A DNA stretch of 64,000 nucleotides from NCBI GenBank assembly GCA_020081605.1, contig JAHREC010000062.1, forward strand, positions 4,583,758 through 4,647,757. The letters run 5' to 3'. Source of the DNA: Albifimbria verrucaria (Eukaryota; Ascomycota; Sordariomycetes; Hypocreales; Stachybotryaceae). Under the pieces are notes generated by a model. The model was not told the origin of the DNA and did not search any database. It worked only from the letters and a program-made list of their open reading frames with translations. The position numbers and the translations under genes were made by a program. Below, in pieces: positions 1 to 12,894 of the stretch (the stretch's first letter is position 1; every line of letters begins with the position of its first letter).

Positions 1-1525
1 CTTAAGCCAACTAGGTTCACTTTCAGCTAGTTCATTGAAGCAATCTTCTCAAGATGGCAAAATGCTGTGTGTGAATATTTCTGGATGAACTCACCGTGTG
101 TGCAAGAGTGGCGAGAAATAAGAAATGCCTTCCACGATATTTCATCTAATTCATATGATCCCGGACTGTAGTAGCCAAACCGAAGCTATCTGAGATATAA
201 AAAGCTATTCTGGTATCTACATGGTATTTAAAATCGCTGCTTGTGTTTTAATTTTTCTGTCTTTGCCTTGGAGCACACTCAAATCAAGACCCTAGTCTCC
301 ATTAACCTTGACGCATTGGGATAATATGAAGTGAGCACTCATGCTTGCAATTAATGTTCATTTAAACAAAGCATCATTATTCGGGGTTTCGAACCGAATG
401 GCTTTAATGTTAGAAGAAGGGTTCGTTGAAGCAGATGTTGGTTTCGATTGGTTAACTGTTGGAATCATCTCAAGATGTGCTATTTACTTACAGAACCCAC
501 CGTTTTCATTTCTCGGGAAACTAAATCTTCAGGTGTAGGTAACAGGATGTGTATTATCATAGGTGGCAATAGCTGAATTAACTGCGATTTCTCTTAGTAT
601 TGGTTCGATGTAACATTTGTCATCCATTGTGAGCCACATGACCCCACGACATCCATATCTGCTATGCATTAGAACCAATTTTATGACGGGCACACGCATG
701 TGGAATAATTCAATCTCAATGGATCAATTTTCTGATTTACAGCCATTAAGTTATCTCATCATCAATCTGACTTCGCAATGATTGATTGAGTGGTATTTAA
801 TTGTATATAACACAATCATGCCCTAGATCCAAAGATTAGACAATAATGGTAAGATAAAGATGAATGTATTTTATCATTAAATCCCCGTAATTAAGTAACA
901 AGCGATCGTAATATAAAGTGCGAAGGAGAGAATTTATTTATGTTTGAAGGTTAAAGTATATCTATGTTCTCCTCTAGACTGGGCAGACTATAGGCTTTAT
1001 ACCCTTGAGTAGGAAAAAGAAGTAAAATAATCTCAAGTGACAAACTTAGGGGCCTAATCTATTCTCTCACTTCCTTGGTTAACACAAGAGGGGTCGCAAT
1101 ATGTCTACAACAGTCAGGAGCCTGTGCATTTCTCTCCAATCCCTCTCCTTGCATATGAAGCCACGGTTACATTCGGCGAAGGGCCTATCCCAGAAGTTGC
1201 TGACGACTTGCAGGCGCTAATATGCTGGGCACCGTTCTGGGGTCTGACTGGGTCAGAAATCCATATTTCGCCAGGGGCATGGCCGGTAACCGCGCGGGAT
1301 TGACAAATGCGTATGTCTTCTAAACGTATTCACTCATGGCCATGCGTGATTAGAATCAAGGCAAAAAGTTCGCCGGTGACGGCGAGACGATTCGAACTCG
1401 GAAATAAGACTACCCGCAGCTCATGCGTTTGTGACTATATAAGTGCTTAAGTTATACTCACTCAGAGGGTACTACCATGTCCCACCCAGCAAATATTCTC
1501 TATCACTTGTGTCATACAAATTGAA
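1..1525. other. AT-rich intergenic region upstream of the monooxygenase gene
   Basis: I see no supported gene here. The only open frame (341-538) has no recognisable domain and lies in AT-rich sequence. The last 100 bases act as the promoter of the next gene. Confidence 0.6.
1434..1442 (+). promoter_or_regulatory. TATA-like element of the monooxygenase gene
   Basis: A TATATAAG-type element lies about 85-90 bases before the ATG at 1526. That is a usual distance for a filamentous-fungus core promoter. It was assigned from sequence only. Confidence 0.4.
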
Positions 1526-3467
1526 ATGTCTGAGTTTACTATTCACACCGATGTCCTAGTTGTCGGAGCAGGACCAGCTGGCGCTTCCTTAGCCAGTTTT
1601 CTCGGGCAAAACGGTAAGAAGGATTCCTTATAAATTGCAGTTCTCGGAACTCACTCCGCCAATTGTAGGCCTTAAGGGATTACTTATTTCAAGCGCGAAT
1701 GGCACGGCAGACACCCCACGAGCACACGTTGTGAACCCTTTTGCTATTGGTATGTGATTCTCTAAACCATGCTATATGTTTCTGACAACTGAAGAATGCC
1801 TACGCGATATTGGCCTCGAGGATGATTGCCTGCGTCTGGGTATCAGCGGCAAACAAATGCAGTACATTCGTTGGTGTAAGAGCATGACTGGTGAGGAGTA
1901 TGGCAAGATCCCGGCCTTTGGTGGGCGACTTGGAAACGCAGTGAGCTATATTTTTTCTTCTTGTGTCGTTCCCATTTGAATCAAGCTCACCATAGGCCCA
2001 GAACGTCATTGAGAGAGCCTCGCCCTGCAGTTATCTTGACTTTCCACAATCTTTTATGGAACCGCTGTTGGTAAAATATGCCAGCCATCACAATTTCGAG
2101 GTAAATTTCAACACGCAACTGGTGAATGCGCAGCGAGATGCAGAGGGCATCTTGTGTACGGTGAAGAAGACCAACAGCGACGTAACTTACAGGATCCGCA
2201 CGAAGTACTTGCTTGGAGCCGACGGAGGCAAGAGCACAATTGGACGAGCTTTTCCGTTCGAGTTTCAACGTGGTCCATCAGGTGGTGTTGCATGCAACGT
2301 GTTATTCAATGCTGACCTGGGCCACCTGATGAAGGAGCGCGATGCCATGCTCCATGCTATCCTAAAGCCGGACCGCAAATGGCGAGCCGGAGCCGGGACA
2401 ATTATGAGAATGGTTAGGCCTTATCATCAGTGGTTATTAACCATAATGGCCCCAGGCACAGATGTGATGCCGTGGAAAGATTTCACCACAGAAACTCCGC
2501 AGTTGCTGGAGCATATCAAAGAATGCATTGGAGATGACTCTGTGGAGCTCGATATCCTGCGGATCGACACATGGGTTATCAGAGAGACAGTGGCCGAGAA
2601 GTTTTCCATGAACAACGACGTGTTCCTTCTTGGTGATGCTGCTCATCGCTACCCCCTGCTTACGGCCTAGGTAGCAACACATGTATTCAGGACGCGTACA
2701 ATCTGGCCTGGAAAATTGCGTATGTTCACCGAGGCTTGGCTGGAGAAGGACTGCTAGAGACATACAGTGAGGAACGCCAGCCTGTTGGAGCAAATCTTGT
2801 AAAAGAGGCAAACGAAGGCCTTCGCGACCATCTAGAAGCGTGGGAAGCACTCGGCATGTATGCTCCTACTGCCGAAGAGGGTTTGAAGCAGCTCAACGAG
2901 ATCTATGACCCTACGGAGGTTGGCAAACAACGACGGAGACGGGTACAGAAAGCGTTTGAAAGCAAGCTTCGCGAAGGAAATAGTGTAGGGATTGGGATGA
3001 ATCAATGGTATACTTCCACTGGTATTTATTTGGATGATGAGGCCGGTCCCAGACCTGAGCTGGTGGGAGACCCCGTCACACAACCTCTCATCAGCACGTA
3101 CCCTGGAGTCCGACTGCCGCATGCTTGGTTGGACATTTCTACGCGCAGAAAAGAAATTTCAACTCATGATCTGGCTGGCCACGGTGCATTCTGCATTTTC
3201 ACAGGGCATGGAGGTGAGGGCTGGCTAAGAGCCGCCAAGAAGATCTCGGAATCGACCGGTGTTCCTCTGAACGGCTATGGCATTGGATTTGGTCTTGACT
3301 ATCATGACGTCTATCGTCAATGGTGGGATAACCGGGAAGTTGAAGATGATGGATGTGTCCTCATCCGACCTGACAGGTATGTAGCCTGGAGATCAATGGG
3401 GTCAGTTGCGGACCCAGAAGCAAAGTTGCTGGCCGTATTGAAGAAAATCTTGGCTAGAGAGGATTAA
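1526..3467 (+). CDS. FAD-dependent monooxygenase, phenol/2,4-dichlorophenol hydroxylase type (one frameshift)
   Basis: This is a flavin hydroxylase of the PheA/TfdB FAD_binding_3 family, which uses NAD(P)H and O2 to hydroxylate aromatic substrates. The exons are 1526-1613, 1669-1749, 1795-1940 and 1996-3467. Exon 1 holds the dinucleotide-binding motif VVGAGPAGASLA. The second FAD motif LLGADGGKS lies near 2210, the GDAAH motif near 2635, and the typical C-terminal IRPDRYVAWR near 3365. The frame breaks in the C5 run at 2652-2656, just after GDAAHR. One more C would continue into YGLGSNT and give about 595 residues, close to the family length of about 598. The break is either a sequence error or an inactivating deletion. 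The next gene (+) encodes a thioesterase-like protein, but I see no firm pathway link. Confidence 0.85.
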
Positions 3468-4826
3468 TAGATAATAATTCTTCAATTTATAAATTGTACC
3501 ATTCCAGCACATTACTTCGCACAGAGATAGGCAATAATAGCTTCGTGGGACGAAATCATCGTTCGATACTGATGAGAATCTATCAGAGGTGTTGCGGACA
3601 TAAGAACTGGTGGGAAGATGATGAGAGATTCTTATGACTGTTTTCCCTATAAAGAGACCACCATAGGAAGAATATCAAGATTCAATACCACTTTTACATG
3701 CCGATACTATGGAACTATAAACAAAGAATATGTATGTTCAGGTAAATGACTCGGGAGAATTCAGTCTTGACCTCATATTTGCTCACCGTTATTATTTTGA
3801 TTCGACTAATTAGTAGCAACATTACTCAACTGATAATCTTGTTAGTAACCTCTCAGAAACTGGGTGGTTAAGTCTGGTATAGGAGGTCCAAACATGAAGT
3901 TGAGTTCACTGGTATCCCTCGTCTTGGTGCCTTGTTATCATTGCATGAATCTTATCAAGTCATGTATCTATCACTACTACCGAGGAAGCCAACACGATCG
4001 CTTCTGTATGTAAAACAAAATTGCCTTCTAATCCGGAGACCAGCACTTTTCAGTTACATGTTCTCGTCTGTAGTGCAGCAATGTTCCATGCGTTATTTCT
4101 TGGGTCCAATTTCAGGCAGCGTCTTGGATGAAATCGGTACATCCAGTCTCTCTTAAGTGATCTTGAGAGTATTTCACGTTCAACATACTGGTAAACGTCT
4201 TGATCTATCATATGGCTCCTGAAAAGACTTCAACTAAATTTTTTTCTTCTGCTTGTGGACCTTTCTTAGCAGTATGTTCATATTTGGTAGCGCGCCTCTG
4301 CAATTGACGAATTTTTGAATCAATTAACATATCATGATTGTCAAAAGATGCCCAAATCGAAGGCAGATGGAGAAAGTTATTTTATGTGCACACGATGATT
4401 TTGCTCCGTCTTAAGAATGTATCACTGCCTCAAAAGCAGTATAAGGAGTAAGCATATGAAGGTCATGTCACATTGTCAGGGCACGGCTAGTTTGTCCCCG
4501 CTATTTCTTGCCGCCACGGAGGCTGGTCGGCGGACGACCTCCCAGCCAAGCTTCCGCTAGTGGCACATCACAGACGGCCGTGGCAACTTAATTCACTCCA
4601 ATCCAGCCTCAATTGACCAATGGCTGGGCTCCTGTAACCGAGATCCATCTGCGGATCGAACGGCAAAATATGGAGGAGACTGGAATGGTGTGTATTAGTT
4701 GAAGACTCGTGCAGCCTCAATCGGTCAATATTTTATTCTTGCCACTCCTCTAAGTTCTTCACTGTGGCCATTACAGCTTCCCAGCTTCGTATAATTTATT
4801 CGCATGATAACTCACAACTCACGTTG
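3468..4826. other. Intergenic region
   Basis: No supported gene. A short frame starting at 3894 (MKLSSLVSLVLVPC) looks like a signal peptide, but it is followed by only about 25 codons and no clear exon. The open frame at 3932-4156 has no domain. Confidence 0.5.
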
Positions 4827-5950
4827 ATGAACCCTGAACTAGCCTACATCTTGAAAACTTCTTTCTCCAAATTGAAACAATATGTTCCAGGCTATCGAGC
4901 TAAAGCTTGTTCACATGATCCCCCTCGGTTACCGCATGACAAGTCTCGAACTTTTGATGAGGCAACCGAAGTGGTCGCAATATCCGAGAATTCTTACAAG
5001 GTCAACCTGAGAGCTGACTGGTCTCTGGGTCCAAGTAAGCATCAAATGGATCAAGGCTATAGCTGTCTGTAGCACTAATAAATAAATTTAGGAGTATTTG
5101 GAGGCTATCTTATTGGAGCCATACTACGCGCCTCACAAGAGCATTGCGTTCGTGGACAAAGAAGGCACCATTCCACCCCGGGGTCCTGGACGATACAGTT
5201 CCTAGAGTCCCCGGATATAGGAGAAGCAGACATCAAGATTGAAACTCTTCGCGAAAGTCCGGCATCAACTTTTCTTCGTTGCGAACTCTGGCAAGGCAAT
5301 CGATTATGCGTCGCAGCCACAACTCTGCAAGTTGATTTGGAATCAACACAGAGCCGGGGCTTAAAACTTCCACCAGCGAACATGCCTCAACTGCCATTTG
5401 CATCGTTACGTTCGGACCGTCAAACAATCGACGAAGAGATCCTAATTGAAAACGGCTGGCAGACTGTGAATATGGGAAAGGTTGGCCATCAGCTATATTC
5501 CGATAAGCCTGACATTAAATTCTACTTTCCCCGGGCACAGACCTTTTCAACAGCAAACATATTGTGCATCCGACTCTTGGCCCATCCTTCCGAGATCAAT
5601 GGTGGACCCTCGGTAAGAAGTGTCTTATCACGCCAGCAAATCTCCCTCTCATACTCGATTTATTTAGTACTGTGCACGTTAGCTTTCCAGCCGGCGCAAA
5701 CTACTTCACTACTTCTGAAAGCATGTCGTGTGAAATGAGACGAGTTTGTCCTGATCAAGGATGGGAATGGGTCTTTTGCCGATCGCAGATGATGGAGTGC
5801 AGCGGAGGGAAATATGTTGCCCATGTCACGGTTTGGGATACGGACGGCCAGATCGTGGCATTGGCCAAAATGGTGAATGTGTTGATGTCCCTCAAAAGCT
5901 TCAGGAACAGAAAGAGAGGACCACGTCCCATGCCAAGCTTTGAAGGATGA
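4827..5950 (+). CDS. Thioesterase-like (double hotdog) protein, one frameshift
   Basis: This belongs to the fungal thioesterase-like superfamily (acyl-CoA thioesterase TesB/4HBT_3 type) and presumably hydrolyses an acyl thioester. Exon 1 is 4827-5034 and exon 2 is 5092-5950, with a phase-1 intron. The N-terminal hotdog contains FGGYLIGAILRAS near 5096. The second hotdog contains GWEWVF near 5757 and a strand ending VALAKMVNVL near 5855. The frame breaks in the C4 run at 5529-5532. One more C would link FYFP to GTDLFNSKH and give about 355 residues. The start at 4827 is the first in-frame ATG but leaves an unusual N-terminal 50 residues, so the true start may be later or in an upstream exon. 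No substrate can be named. Confidence 0.65.
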
Positions 5951-8169
5951 TTTAATCCAGCACCATGAACATAGGATGTTCTATCGAGCAGAAAGTAGTA
6001 TATTAATCTCGAAGGCCCGTATCCGAATGTGCCAAAATGTGATACATGTGCTGATGGATCGGATTTTCGTACCGTGCTTCACACAGAAAGATTTGACAAC
6101 CGCGGTACTTTATGTTGGGCTCGATAAGGGTTATGTTCTCTTGTCTTCGATCAAAATACTGCAATGAATATTCTGTTCCAATCAAAAATAATGTCAGTAG
6201 CGTGGTTCCAAATTCACATCGGTCGGAAAAGAGATAAGCCTTTCCATCTAATGTAATACGTGGTCTCATACACTATAGTTTGTTAACAGCTAGGTGACTT
6301 AAAGCCGAAGATTGATACAATGAATTCAATAAAACAAGTGTCATCGTGTTTCTATGATAGTAAGAGAAATCTAAGGGTGGTCTGGATAGACTCACAATAT
6401 TGTTTGTCATACCCAACTCTAGATCGGATCTGTCCTACGGTCCAATGGACAAGAATTGAATATGACCTGGAGTCAAAATACTTAGCATGAAGACTTTGTG
6501 TATACTTGTCTTCATTTAGTTACAGTGCCTCTCCTCTGTGAACATTGTAGGTAGAAGTCTTGAGGGACGAAGAATTACTGGTCTTGACAAGAATGCCATC
6601 GCTTGCTAGTCTTGGGTTTAACACCTTGCCGATTGGATTTTGATATGGCGAGAACTGGTTGGATGAAATTTGACTCTGGAGGGGTCACGACAAAGCCAGC
6701 AGAAGGCTTATCGGCGAGGGGTAAGAGGTTGGGAAGATTTCCAAACATCCTAGGGCCACATCCTACCGCCATATGCCCGGGTTGGTAGACGCGTGTGACA
6801 CTTTAGATTAGGGAATTTAGTTACAATGTAACATGAAGCTTTGAACCCATCACACGGTGTATACGTTCGGTGTCTTGGCAAGGAGAACCACGGATGATTA
6901 AGTTGGGCTTAGATGGTGTCATTCGGAAGTCCTAGCCGTCAAGGCAGTTTGAAGTTCTTAGTATACGTCGATCATTTCTCTACATTGTCAATTATATTCG
7001 GACGCGGAGATCATAATACCGCCCCTTGTTGATCTTTGTGTGGGCACTGGCACATACTTGCCGCACACAGGTGAACAAAATTTTCAACCTAGTTGATGGC
7101 GCTACGATATATCTGCCATTGCAAGGCTACGAATGGCTCAACCACGCCACCGAAACGTCACAATGCAGTTAGAGCTGAGCGCTATCTTTCCAAGAATCGT
7201 CGAGGTTCCAGTGAGGCTTGCAGATGGAGCATTTAATACAATATAATTCGCGAATTTTAGGCACACCGGACCCGAAGAGTATTCAAAACAAGGCAGGCGC
7301 TGAGTTACAATCCCTAGCTCGTACCAAAAATTCAGTTCCATGATAACACATATAATGATCAAGCTATACGGTGTGGGATGCAGCAACCATTTCTTCGGCT
7401 GCAAGCATAACAGACCCTTCGTTATTTAACCACCTTACCGCTTTGTTCCTTCTAATGCTTAGACATCACCCAAGTGTCTGTTTGAGAATCATTGTACTCT
7501 ATCACGACACTGTAGAGCAGGCGGCTGTAAATAGTTTATCGAACACGAAGGCTACTCACGATCACGAGTCCTCCGCATAGGCCAAGCATCTACCCCGCAA
7601 CTATTACACCAATGCTAGGTAGCACAACCATAAATCCTATCTTTCTGGTTCCAAGCTAGACAAAAAAACTGAAACGCTGAGCCAATCATTTCAGGAAATG
7701 AACGTCAAGTTTAATTATACGGCATGTATGGTTCGTTGGTAAGTGGGGCACACCATAGGAGTAGGAGCCTCCGCGCCGGCACGCTTGGTTTTGGTCAGTA
7801 TCGGTAATTATAGTACTGGTCGTCTGTAGTTCTCGGGCATATTTGATCTTGTCGGCCGAGATGAATCCGTTCCTTTCAATGCTTCGGTACTTGTAACCGT
7901 CATATTGTTCAAAGTGTGCGTTCGAAGTCACTTGATAGCATCGATCGGCTCGGTCGAGTGGAAGGCTGATATACGGCTGGCCCTCGTGGTTGCCGGCAGT
8001 TGTAGATATTTTGGCACGAATAGTACAGCGGTTTGCCGAAGCCTCCATGGGATAGGTATAAGTATGAGCCTGTGCCATGCTGCTCATTTGTGTAAAAATT
8101 CAGCTCCAAGTAGAATAGAAACCCCATCATCTTTCTTGTTCTACAAACCCCACAGCGGACGTCTTCACA
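5951..8169. other. Long intergenic region
   Basis: About 2.2 kb with no supported gene. Several open frames of 60-190 codons occur (for example 7909-8487 on the minus strand), but none shows a domain, a signal peptide followed by a credible chain, or matching splice sites. The minus frame at 7909-8487 is largely antisense to the DUF1996 gene. Confidence 0.5.
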
Positions 8170-9466
8170 ATGGCACGACACCAGATTGCAGTTGTAATTG
8201 CCCTTGCGGCAAGCCTTGCTCTGGGGCAGTTCAACATGCTGCGTTTCCCTTGTTCGCAATTGGTTGTCGAACGCACTGATCCTCTGGTTTTCCCCAAGGA
8301 TACTTACACGCCTCACGTTCACCAGATTGTCGGTGGTAATTCGTTCCAGCCAAACATGCCAACAGGGCATGATCTTGCTGGCAAGTCGACTTGTACATCT
8401 TGCTCGTACACCCAAGATAAGTCGAACTACTGGACTGCGGCTATGTACTTCCATCATCGGAACGGTAGCTACCATCGTGCCCGCCAAGTCGGAAATGGCG
8501 GTCCTCAGGGGCTCTCAACCAGCAGGGTGGTATCACAATGTACTATATCCCAAGCGGAAAGGTCAGGGCCTTTGCAAAGGTGGGTTCCCTCGTGTTTCCA
8601 ATCGATTTAATGGCAAACTAAATGTGCTATAGGGATTTCGTATGCTCACGGGCGACGCCGTGAATACCGATGCCAACCGAGTTGACCGCACCAGTATTTG
8701 CCATCGCTGCTGGAACTCACCTAACGAGAACAACTTTGTCGGCGGTGCACCCTGCACAGGCACCGACACCGTCGATATTCCAGCTGACCCCAATTGCAAA
8801 ATGATCCGTCAGACCATCATTTTCCCCACGTTAGTCATTTCTTTGCCCATGTCAACTCACTTTACTCGAGGACATTCTTAACCAATATGCTGTAGGTGCT
8901 GGGATGGTGTCAACCTTGATAGTGCCAACCATAAGTCACACGTCGCATACAGCCAAGGTGGTGGAGGCGCTAATGGTGGCGGCAACTGCCCTTCAACACA
9001 TCCTGTCAAGCTTCCACAGATTATGTATGAGATTATGTGGAACGTGACAGAGTTCGCCGACCGTAATATGTGGCCAACTGACGGCAGTAGGCCATTTGTA
9101 TATGCCATGGGTCTTGGGTACGTGAAACTTGCGTTTACGACATGACACTGTAGCTTGATGCATTTGTATGGCTTTGATGCTGACACAGACACACAGAGGC
9201 TCCGCCGCTCATGGCGACTACATGTTCGGGTGGGAGGGCGATTCTCTTCAGAAGGCTATGGACAACGGCTGCAATCTCAACCAGAACTGCCCTGCTGCAG
9301 GCCTCACCGTGGCTCAACCCAATGTGTACAACAATTGCAAAGTCAGTCAGGCGGCACCCGAGAAGGTCGACGGATGTAAGTCCTATGTATTCATTCAAGT
9401 CATTGTCGGTTACTTACTATCTTTCTAGGGCTTTCTGCACTTCCTCAGGGCCCTGCCCCTGCGTAG
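8170..9466 (+). CDS. Secreted DUF1996 domain protein, one frameshift
   Basis: A secreted protein of unknown function with the fungal DUF1996 domain. Exons are 8170-8579, 8633-8829, 8896-9117, 9197-9375 and 9429-9466. Residues 1-19 form a signal peptide ending ASLALG. The diagnostic LRFPCSQLVVERTDPLV and HVHQIVGGNSF follow, then MLTGDA, CWDGVNLDSANHKSHVAY and HGDYMFGWEGDSLQ, with many cysteines. The frame breaks in the G4 run at 8508-8511; one more G would continue as ALNQQGG and give about 348 residues. All four introns are regular, which argues against an old pseudogene. The family is linked to cell-wall or secreted proteins, but no activity can be stated. Confidence 0.85.
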
Positions 9467-9759
9467 ATGGCACGAGATTGTTGAAGAGAGCATGCTAGAC
9501 TAGCCGCAGATTCCGGGACAACAATAGATTATACTGAAGCAAGCGGAATGGGAAAGATGAGGCGCTGTAACCGAACGTCAAGTAGTAGGCATCAAGTACA
9601 TATCTCAATTTTCAATGGCTGAGCCATATTCACAATACTGCCTTGATAATTCATATATTGTGAGTGTCGACAGTAAATTTAAATCTTGAGTTTAGGGTTA
9701 CCGCCCAGTAGATATAAAATGCCAAGTTTCATTTTCGCCCTTACCTGGGACCCAACCTG

Positions 9760-10728
9760 TTATATGTCGAATTTCTGTCCAACAAGCTCCTCACTTAAAG
9801 CCCATAACCTTTCGGCGGACACAGGATCTACTGCATATGGCTCAGGGTTGCTGATTTGACAATCTTCTATGAATGAGCCACTTCGATCGTCGAACGTAGA
9901 ATCCAATGCTGTAGCGACTATAGGCGCGGTTCCCTCTGATAGTGTCTTTGGGTCATCAACACGGAATGTGCCCTTGCCCGTATTGCGTAGAGCAATGTCC
10001 TTTATCTGATTAAAATCGTCATCGGTGAGATGGGTTGCCAATCCCGTATCCCATATGCCGCCTGGATGTACCGAGAAAGATTTTATGTCTCTATTTGCGA
10101 GGCGACGTGCAAGCTCGACAGAGTACAGCACATTTGCTGTCTTAGCCTGCCCGTAAGCCGACCACCCATCGTATGCGTTGCCGTCGCTGAAGTTGTAGTC
10201 TTCGAACCTGAACGGGCCGATACGATGTCCACGACTGGAGACATTGACGATTCGAGTACCCGGCCCAGCGGCAATAATCTTTGGCATAAGCATATTTGTC
10301 AGAAGAAAATGGCCGAGATGACAAGCAGATAATGTCAATTCGTTGCCTTGCTTGTCTGTTGTGTAGTCTTTGACATTCATAATGCCAGCATTATTTATAA
10401 CTACATCAATTTTGGGAATGGACGAGTCAGCCAAAATTTTATCGGCAGCCTGTCGCACCGAATCGAAGTCTGAAAGGTCGCAGGTAACGAATGTTGTTCG
10501 CACATCAGGATCAATCTTAATGATCTCTTGGAGGACAGGGTCGACTTTGGTCTTATTTCGACTGACTAAGATGATGTGAGCTGGGGCTTCACGAGAAAGA
10601 GCAATGGCTGTATTCGCTCCAAGGCCATTGGCACTTGTCCCAGTGACTAGAAATGTCCGGTCCTTAATGCGGTGAGCGTAGGCCTTGACTACTTCTTCAC
10701 AAGTTGTGTGGAAGCCAAATGACGACAT
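9760..10728 (-). CDS. Short-chain dehydrogenase/reductase
   Basis: A single-exon, intact 322-residue SDR resembling retinol-dehydrogenase/WWOX-type fungal enzymes. It is predicted to be an NAD(P)(H)-dependent alcohol or ketone oxidoreductase. The cofactor motif is TGTSANGLG (residues ~29-37), slightly divergent from TGxxxGIG. NNAGIMN lies near residue 110, the catalytic Ser region NVSSRGH near 160, and the YGQAK active-site motif near 190. The ATG at 10726-10728 was chosen because MSSFGFHTTCEEVV precedes the Rossmann fold at the usual distance. It is convergent with the DUF1996 gene, 293 bases away. The substrate is unknown. Confidence 0.88.
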   Translation of the reverse strand: MSSFGFHTTCEEVVKAYAHRIKDRTFLVTGTSANGLGANTAIALSREAPAHIILVSRNKTKVDPVLQEIIKIDPDVRTTFVTCDLSDFDSVRQAADKILADSSIPKIDVVINNAGIMNVKDYTTDKQGNELTLSACHLGHFLLTNMLMPKIIAAGPGTRIVNVSSRGHRIGPFRFEDYNFSDGNAYDGWSAYGQAKTANVLYSVELARRLANRDIKSFSVHPGGIWDTGLATHLTDDDFNQIKDIALRNTGKGTFRVDDPKTLSEGTAPIVATALDSTFDDRSGSFIEDCQISNPEPYAVDPVSAERLWALSEELVGQKFDI

Positions 10729-12063
10729 GATACTAAACAGGATGCAGGATGTTAAGATGGTTGTCGGGGAAGTGGTCGCTGTCTGCCGCTATCACACAAT
10801 TAGTTGTAAGTGTCTGTCTCCTAGGGTCGAACATTGCCTTTTTATAAACATGGCTTCAGCCGTGTTTATATACCTGTTAATAAAGAGAGATCTTTACGGG
10901 TGTGGATGATCACATAGGTAGGGATCTTCGTTCTCGTCAGGTTTTCCTTATCGCCATCCGCCGATCTATACTCATTTTAGGCCAACAGCGCCCATTGCTG
11001 ATACAACGACTCTGGGATGCGGGTCTGTGCATCTTGAGCTACGTACCTAAATAGGGAGAAAGTTCCTGTATTTGATCAACGATGTTCTCCATTGCATGCT
11101 CAAAGGTCCCCAGCATTCGCCGAAGACTGAACGAGGACTGCGGCGTAACAGTTTTGCTGACCGCCTCAATTAATCTCGCAGTAAAAGGATACGCTGAAAC
11201 ATACCTGAAATTTGCCAAATGCTATGACGTAACGGGTACTGCTTTCTCTATACAACAGTATTATCCAAGGGACTTCAATATTATTCCGTAGGGTAAGTGT
11301 GGAAACTTGGCATGGCCACGCATGCCACCTGAAAATGGGTCCCCGGTATAACGTTAAGGGACTATTGCTTAACGTTGTAGCCTAAATGGCACAGGAGACG
11401 TTGGTTTTAAGTGCTTGGCATCATTAGGAGTGGTGGCCACATGCCGCTTAATAATGGCTCGTGTGCTTACAGCGTGGTTGCGGTCCTCCAAAAGATGATG
11501 CGATAACACGCAGAGACAAGAAAATAGAGGTCATTGGAACGAACCCCGTATGCTGGTGGCTAATCGCCCACATAGAATCACACCCAACAGAAACAAAAGT
11601 CCGGAATTAAACGTCACTTGGGCCAACGGGATTCAGAAGCCCTCGTAATGCCGACCATGGGACATGATGGTCTATTAACTTATATCCTAAAACCGATGCC
11701 CTAATATTCCACTTTTGGTTAGTGCACTTCATCTCTGGCTCAACCAACTCGCCATTCAACAACGGGATCGAAAGGTTGTAAAGACAATACTGTCACTAGC
11801 TGGGAGAATCGGCACCAAAGCGCGAGTGAGGAACACGGAAGTAGACACATGCATGAGGAAGATCCCTGGAGGTTCTCCATAAGCATCTGCTCGACGGGAT
11901 ACATCAAGATCTAACATCAGGCCACATACTCTGCGCTGTGGTCAGTTCTCTACTGAGCCTGCAACATTCGGATCAACATACCCAGCGCGGTTGATGGGAA
12001 TAGCCAAGACGATCATGCGCTTGATGAAGTAACTAGCAGAAAACGTCTCGTTAAGTAAGTTTC
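10729..12063. other. Intergenic region
   Basis: No supported gene in about 1.3 kb. The open frame 11082-11291 has no domain. The part next to 12064 may carry further decayed sequence of the SDR remnant, but I could not recognise any. Confidence 0.5.
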
Positions 12064-12297
12064 CTAGCATGCGTTTAGCAGGGGTCTTCTTAGACTCGAG
12101 CGTGTAGGATGAGTCTGAGTATTGGGCCCTTCCTCGGGGAGGTAATCAATGGCAACCCGGGCGCCTTCACAGAAGAAAGTAATGGCTATGGCCCTTCTAA
12201 ATCCAGAATCAACACTAGTCACATGGGCTTTCAGACCCTTGAGCCTTCCGGTGTCTTGATAGTTCCACTTATGCTCTCTCACACTTTTTCCAGCCAT
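12064..12297 (-). pseudogene. Remnant of an SDR gene (N-terminal Rossmann region)
   Basis: The minus strand encodes GRLKGLKAHVTSVDSGFRRA followed by IAITFFCEGARVAIDYLPEE. This matches the start of the glucose-dehydrogenase-like SDR family, which normally reads LKGKxALVTGGDSGIGRA. The cofactor-binding glycines are replaced (GG to SV, GIG to GFR). No catalytic YxxxK region follows downstream. I read it as a decayed fragment rather than a working enzyme. It is a different SDR subfamily from the intact neighbour at 9760-10728. Confidence 0.6.
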
Positions 12298-12894
12298 GGG
12301 TCATCGGTTAACGAGGCTGCTCTGTATCCTTTCCCTTGCATGCATTACGTGTTGAAATAAGGGATGCAATAAAATTCATCTCAAGTCTAGTCTCTAAATC
12401 CAGCGGTCGGGTTTAACTGGGTGCCACCCAAGAATAATGTTCCCAACTTAAATCCGATATTTGGACCATTTAACACCATTCGAAAAGATCGTCCCCGCGT
12501 TCCGAGCTCACGGATTCAGCTTGATGTCTGCTGAGGTCATCGGACACGAGATCGCAATACTGACTGCCATATGCTGATACAATCCCATGATCAATATCAT
12601 ACGTACGATGGCCCCAATAGTGCTTAAGCATGTTCTAGGAGTGGTGAAGTCTCACAATCATTGTGCATCCCTAACGCTAGAACAAAACATTACATTGCGA
12701 ACCATTTTCCAACCTGTTCTACTCTTCCTTGATTATCCTCCGCATCTGCAGCCTAATGATCTGAACAGGTCTAAGCTTGTACTTCTGGTTTCTCACCTGC
12801 TTGGCCCTCTGTTCGAGTTTCTGGGGCAGCTGGGCTTGCGTTGCTAACCTTCTTGGTATCCTTCCCATAAACTTGTCTGGCACTAACAAGCATA
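12298..12894. other. Intergenic region
   Basis: No gene or repeat recognised. The plus-strand frame 12587-12847 has no domain features. Confidence 0.45.

Noticed and set aside
5592..5649. Intron in the thioesterase gene starting at ctcg|gtaagaag
   Set aside because: Splicing there would leave the frame that carries the second hotdog; the hotdog frame reads straight through.
7909..8487. 192-codon minus-strand open frame
   Set aside because: Overlaps the signal peptide and first part of the DUF1996 gene in antisense and has no recognisable domain.
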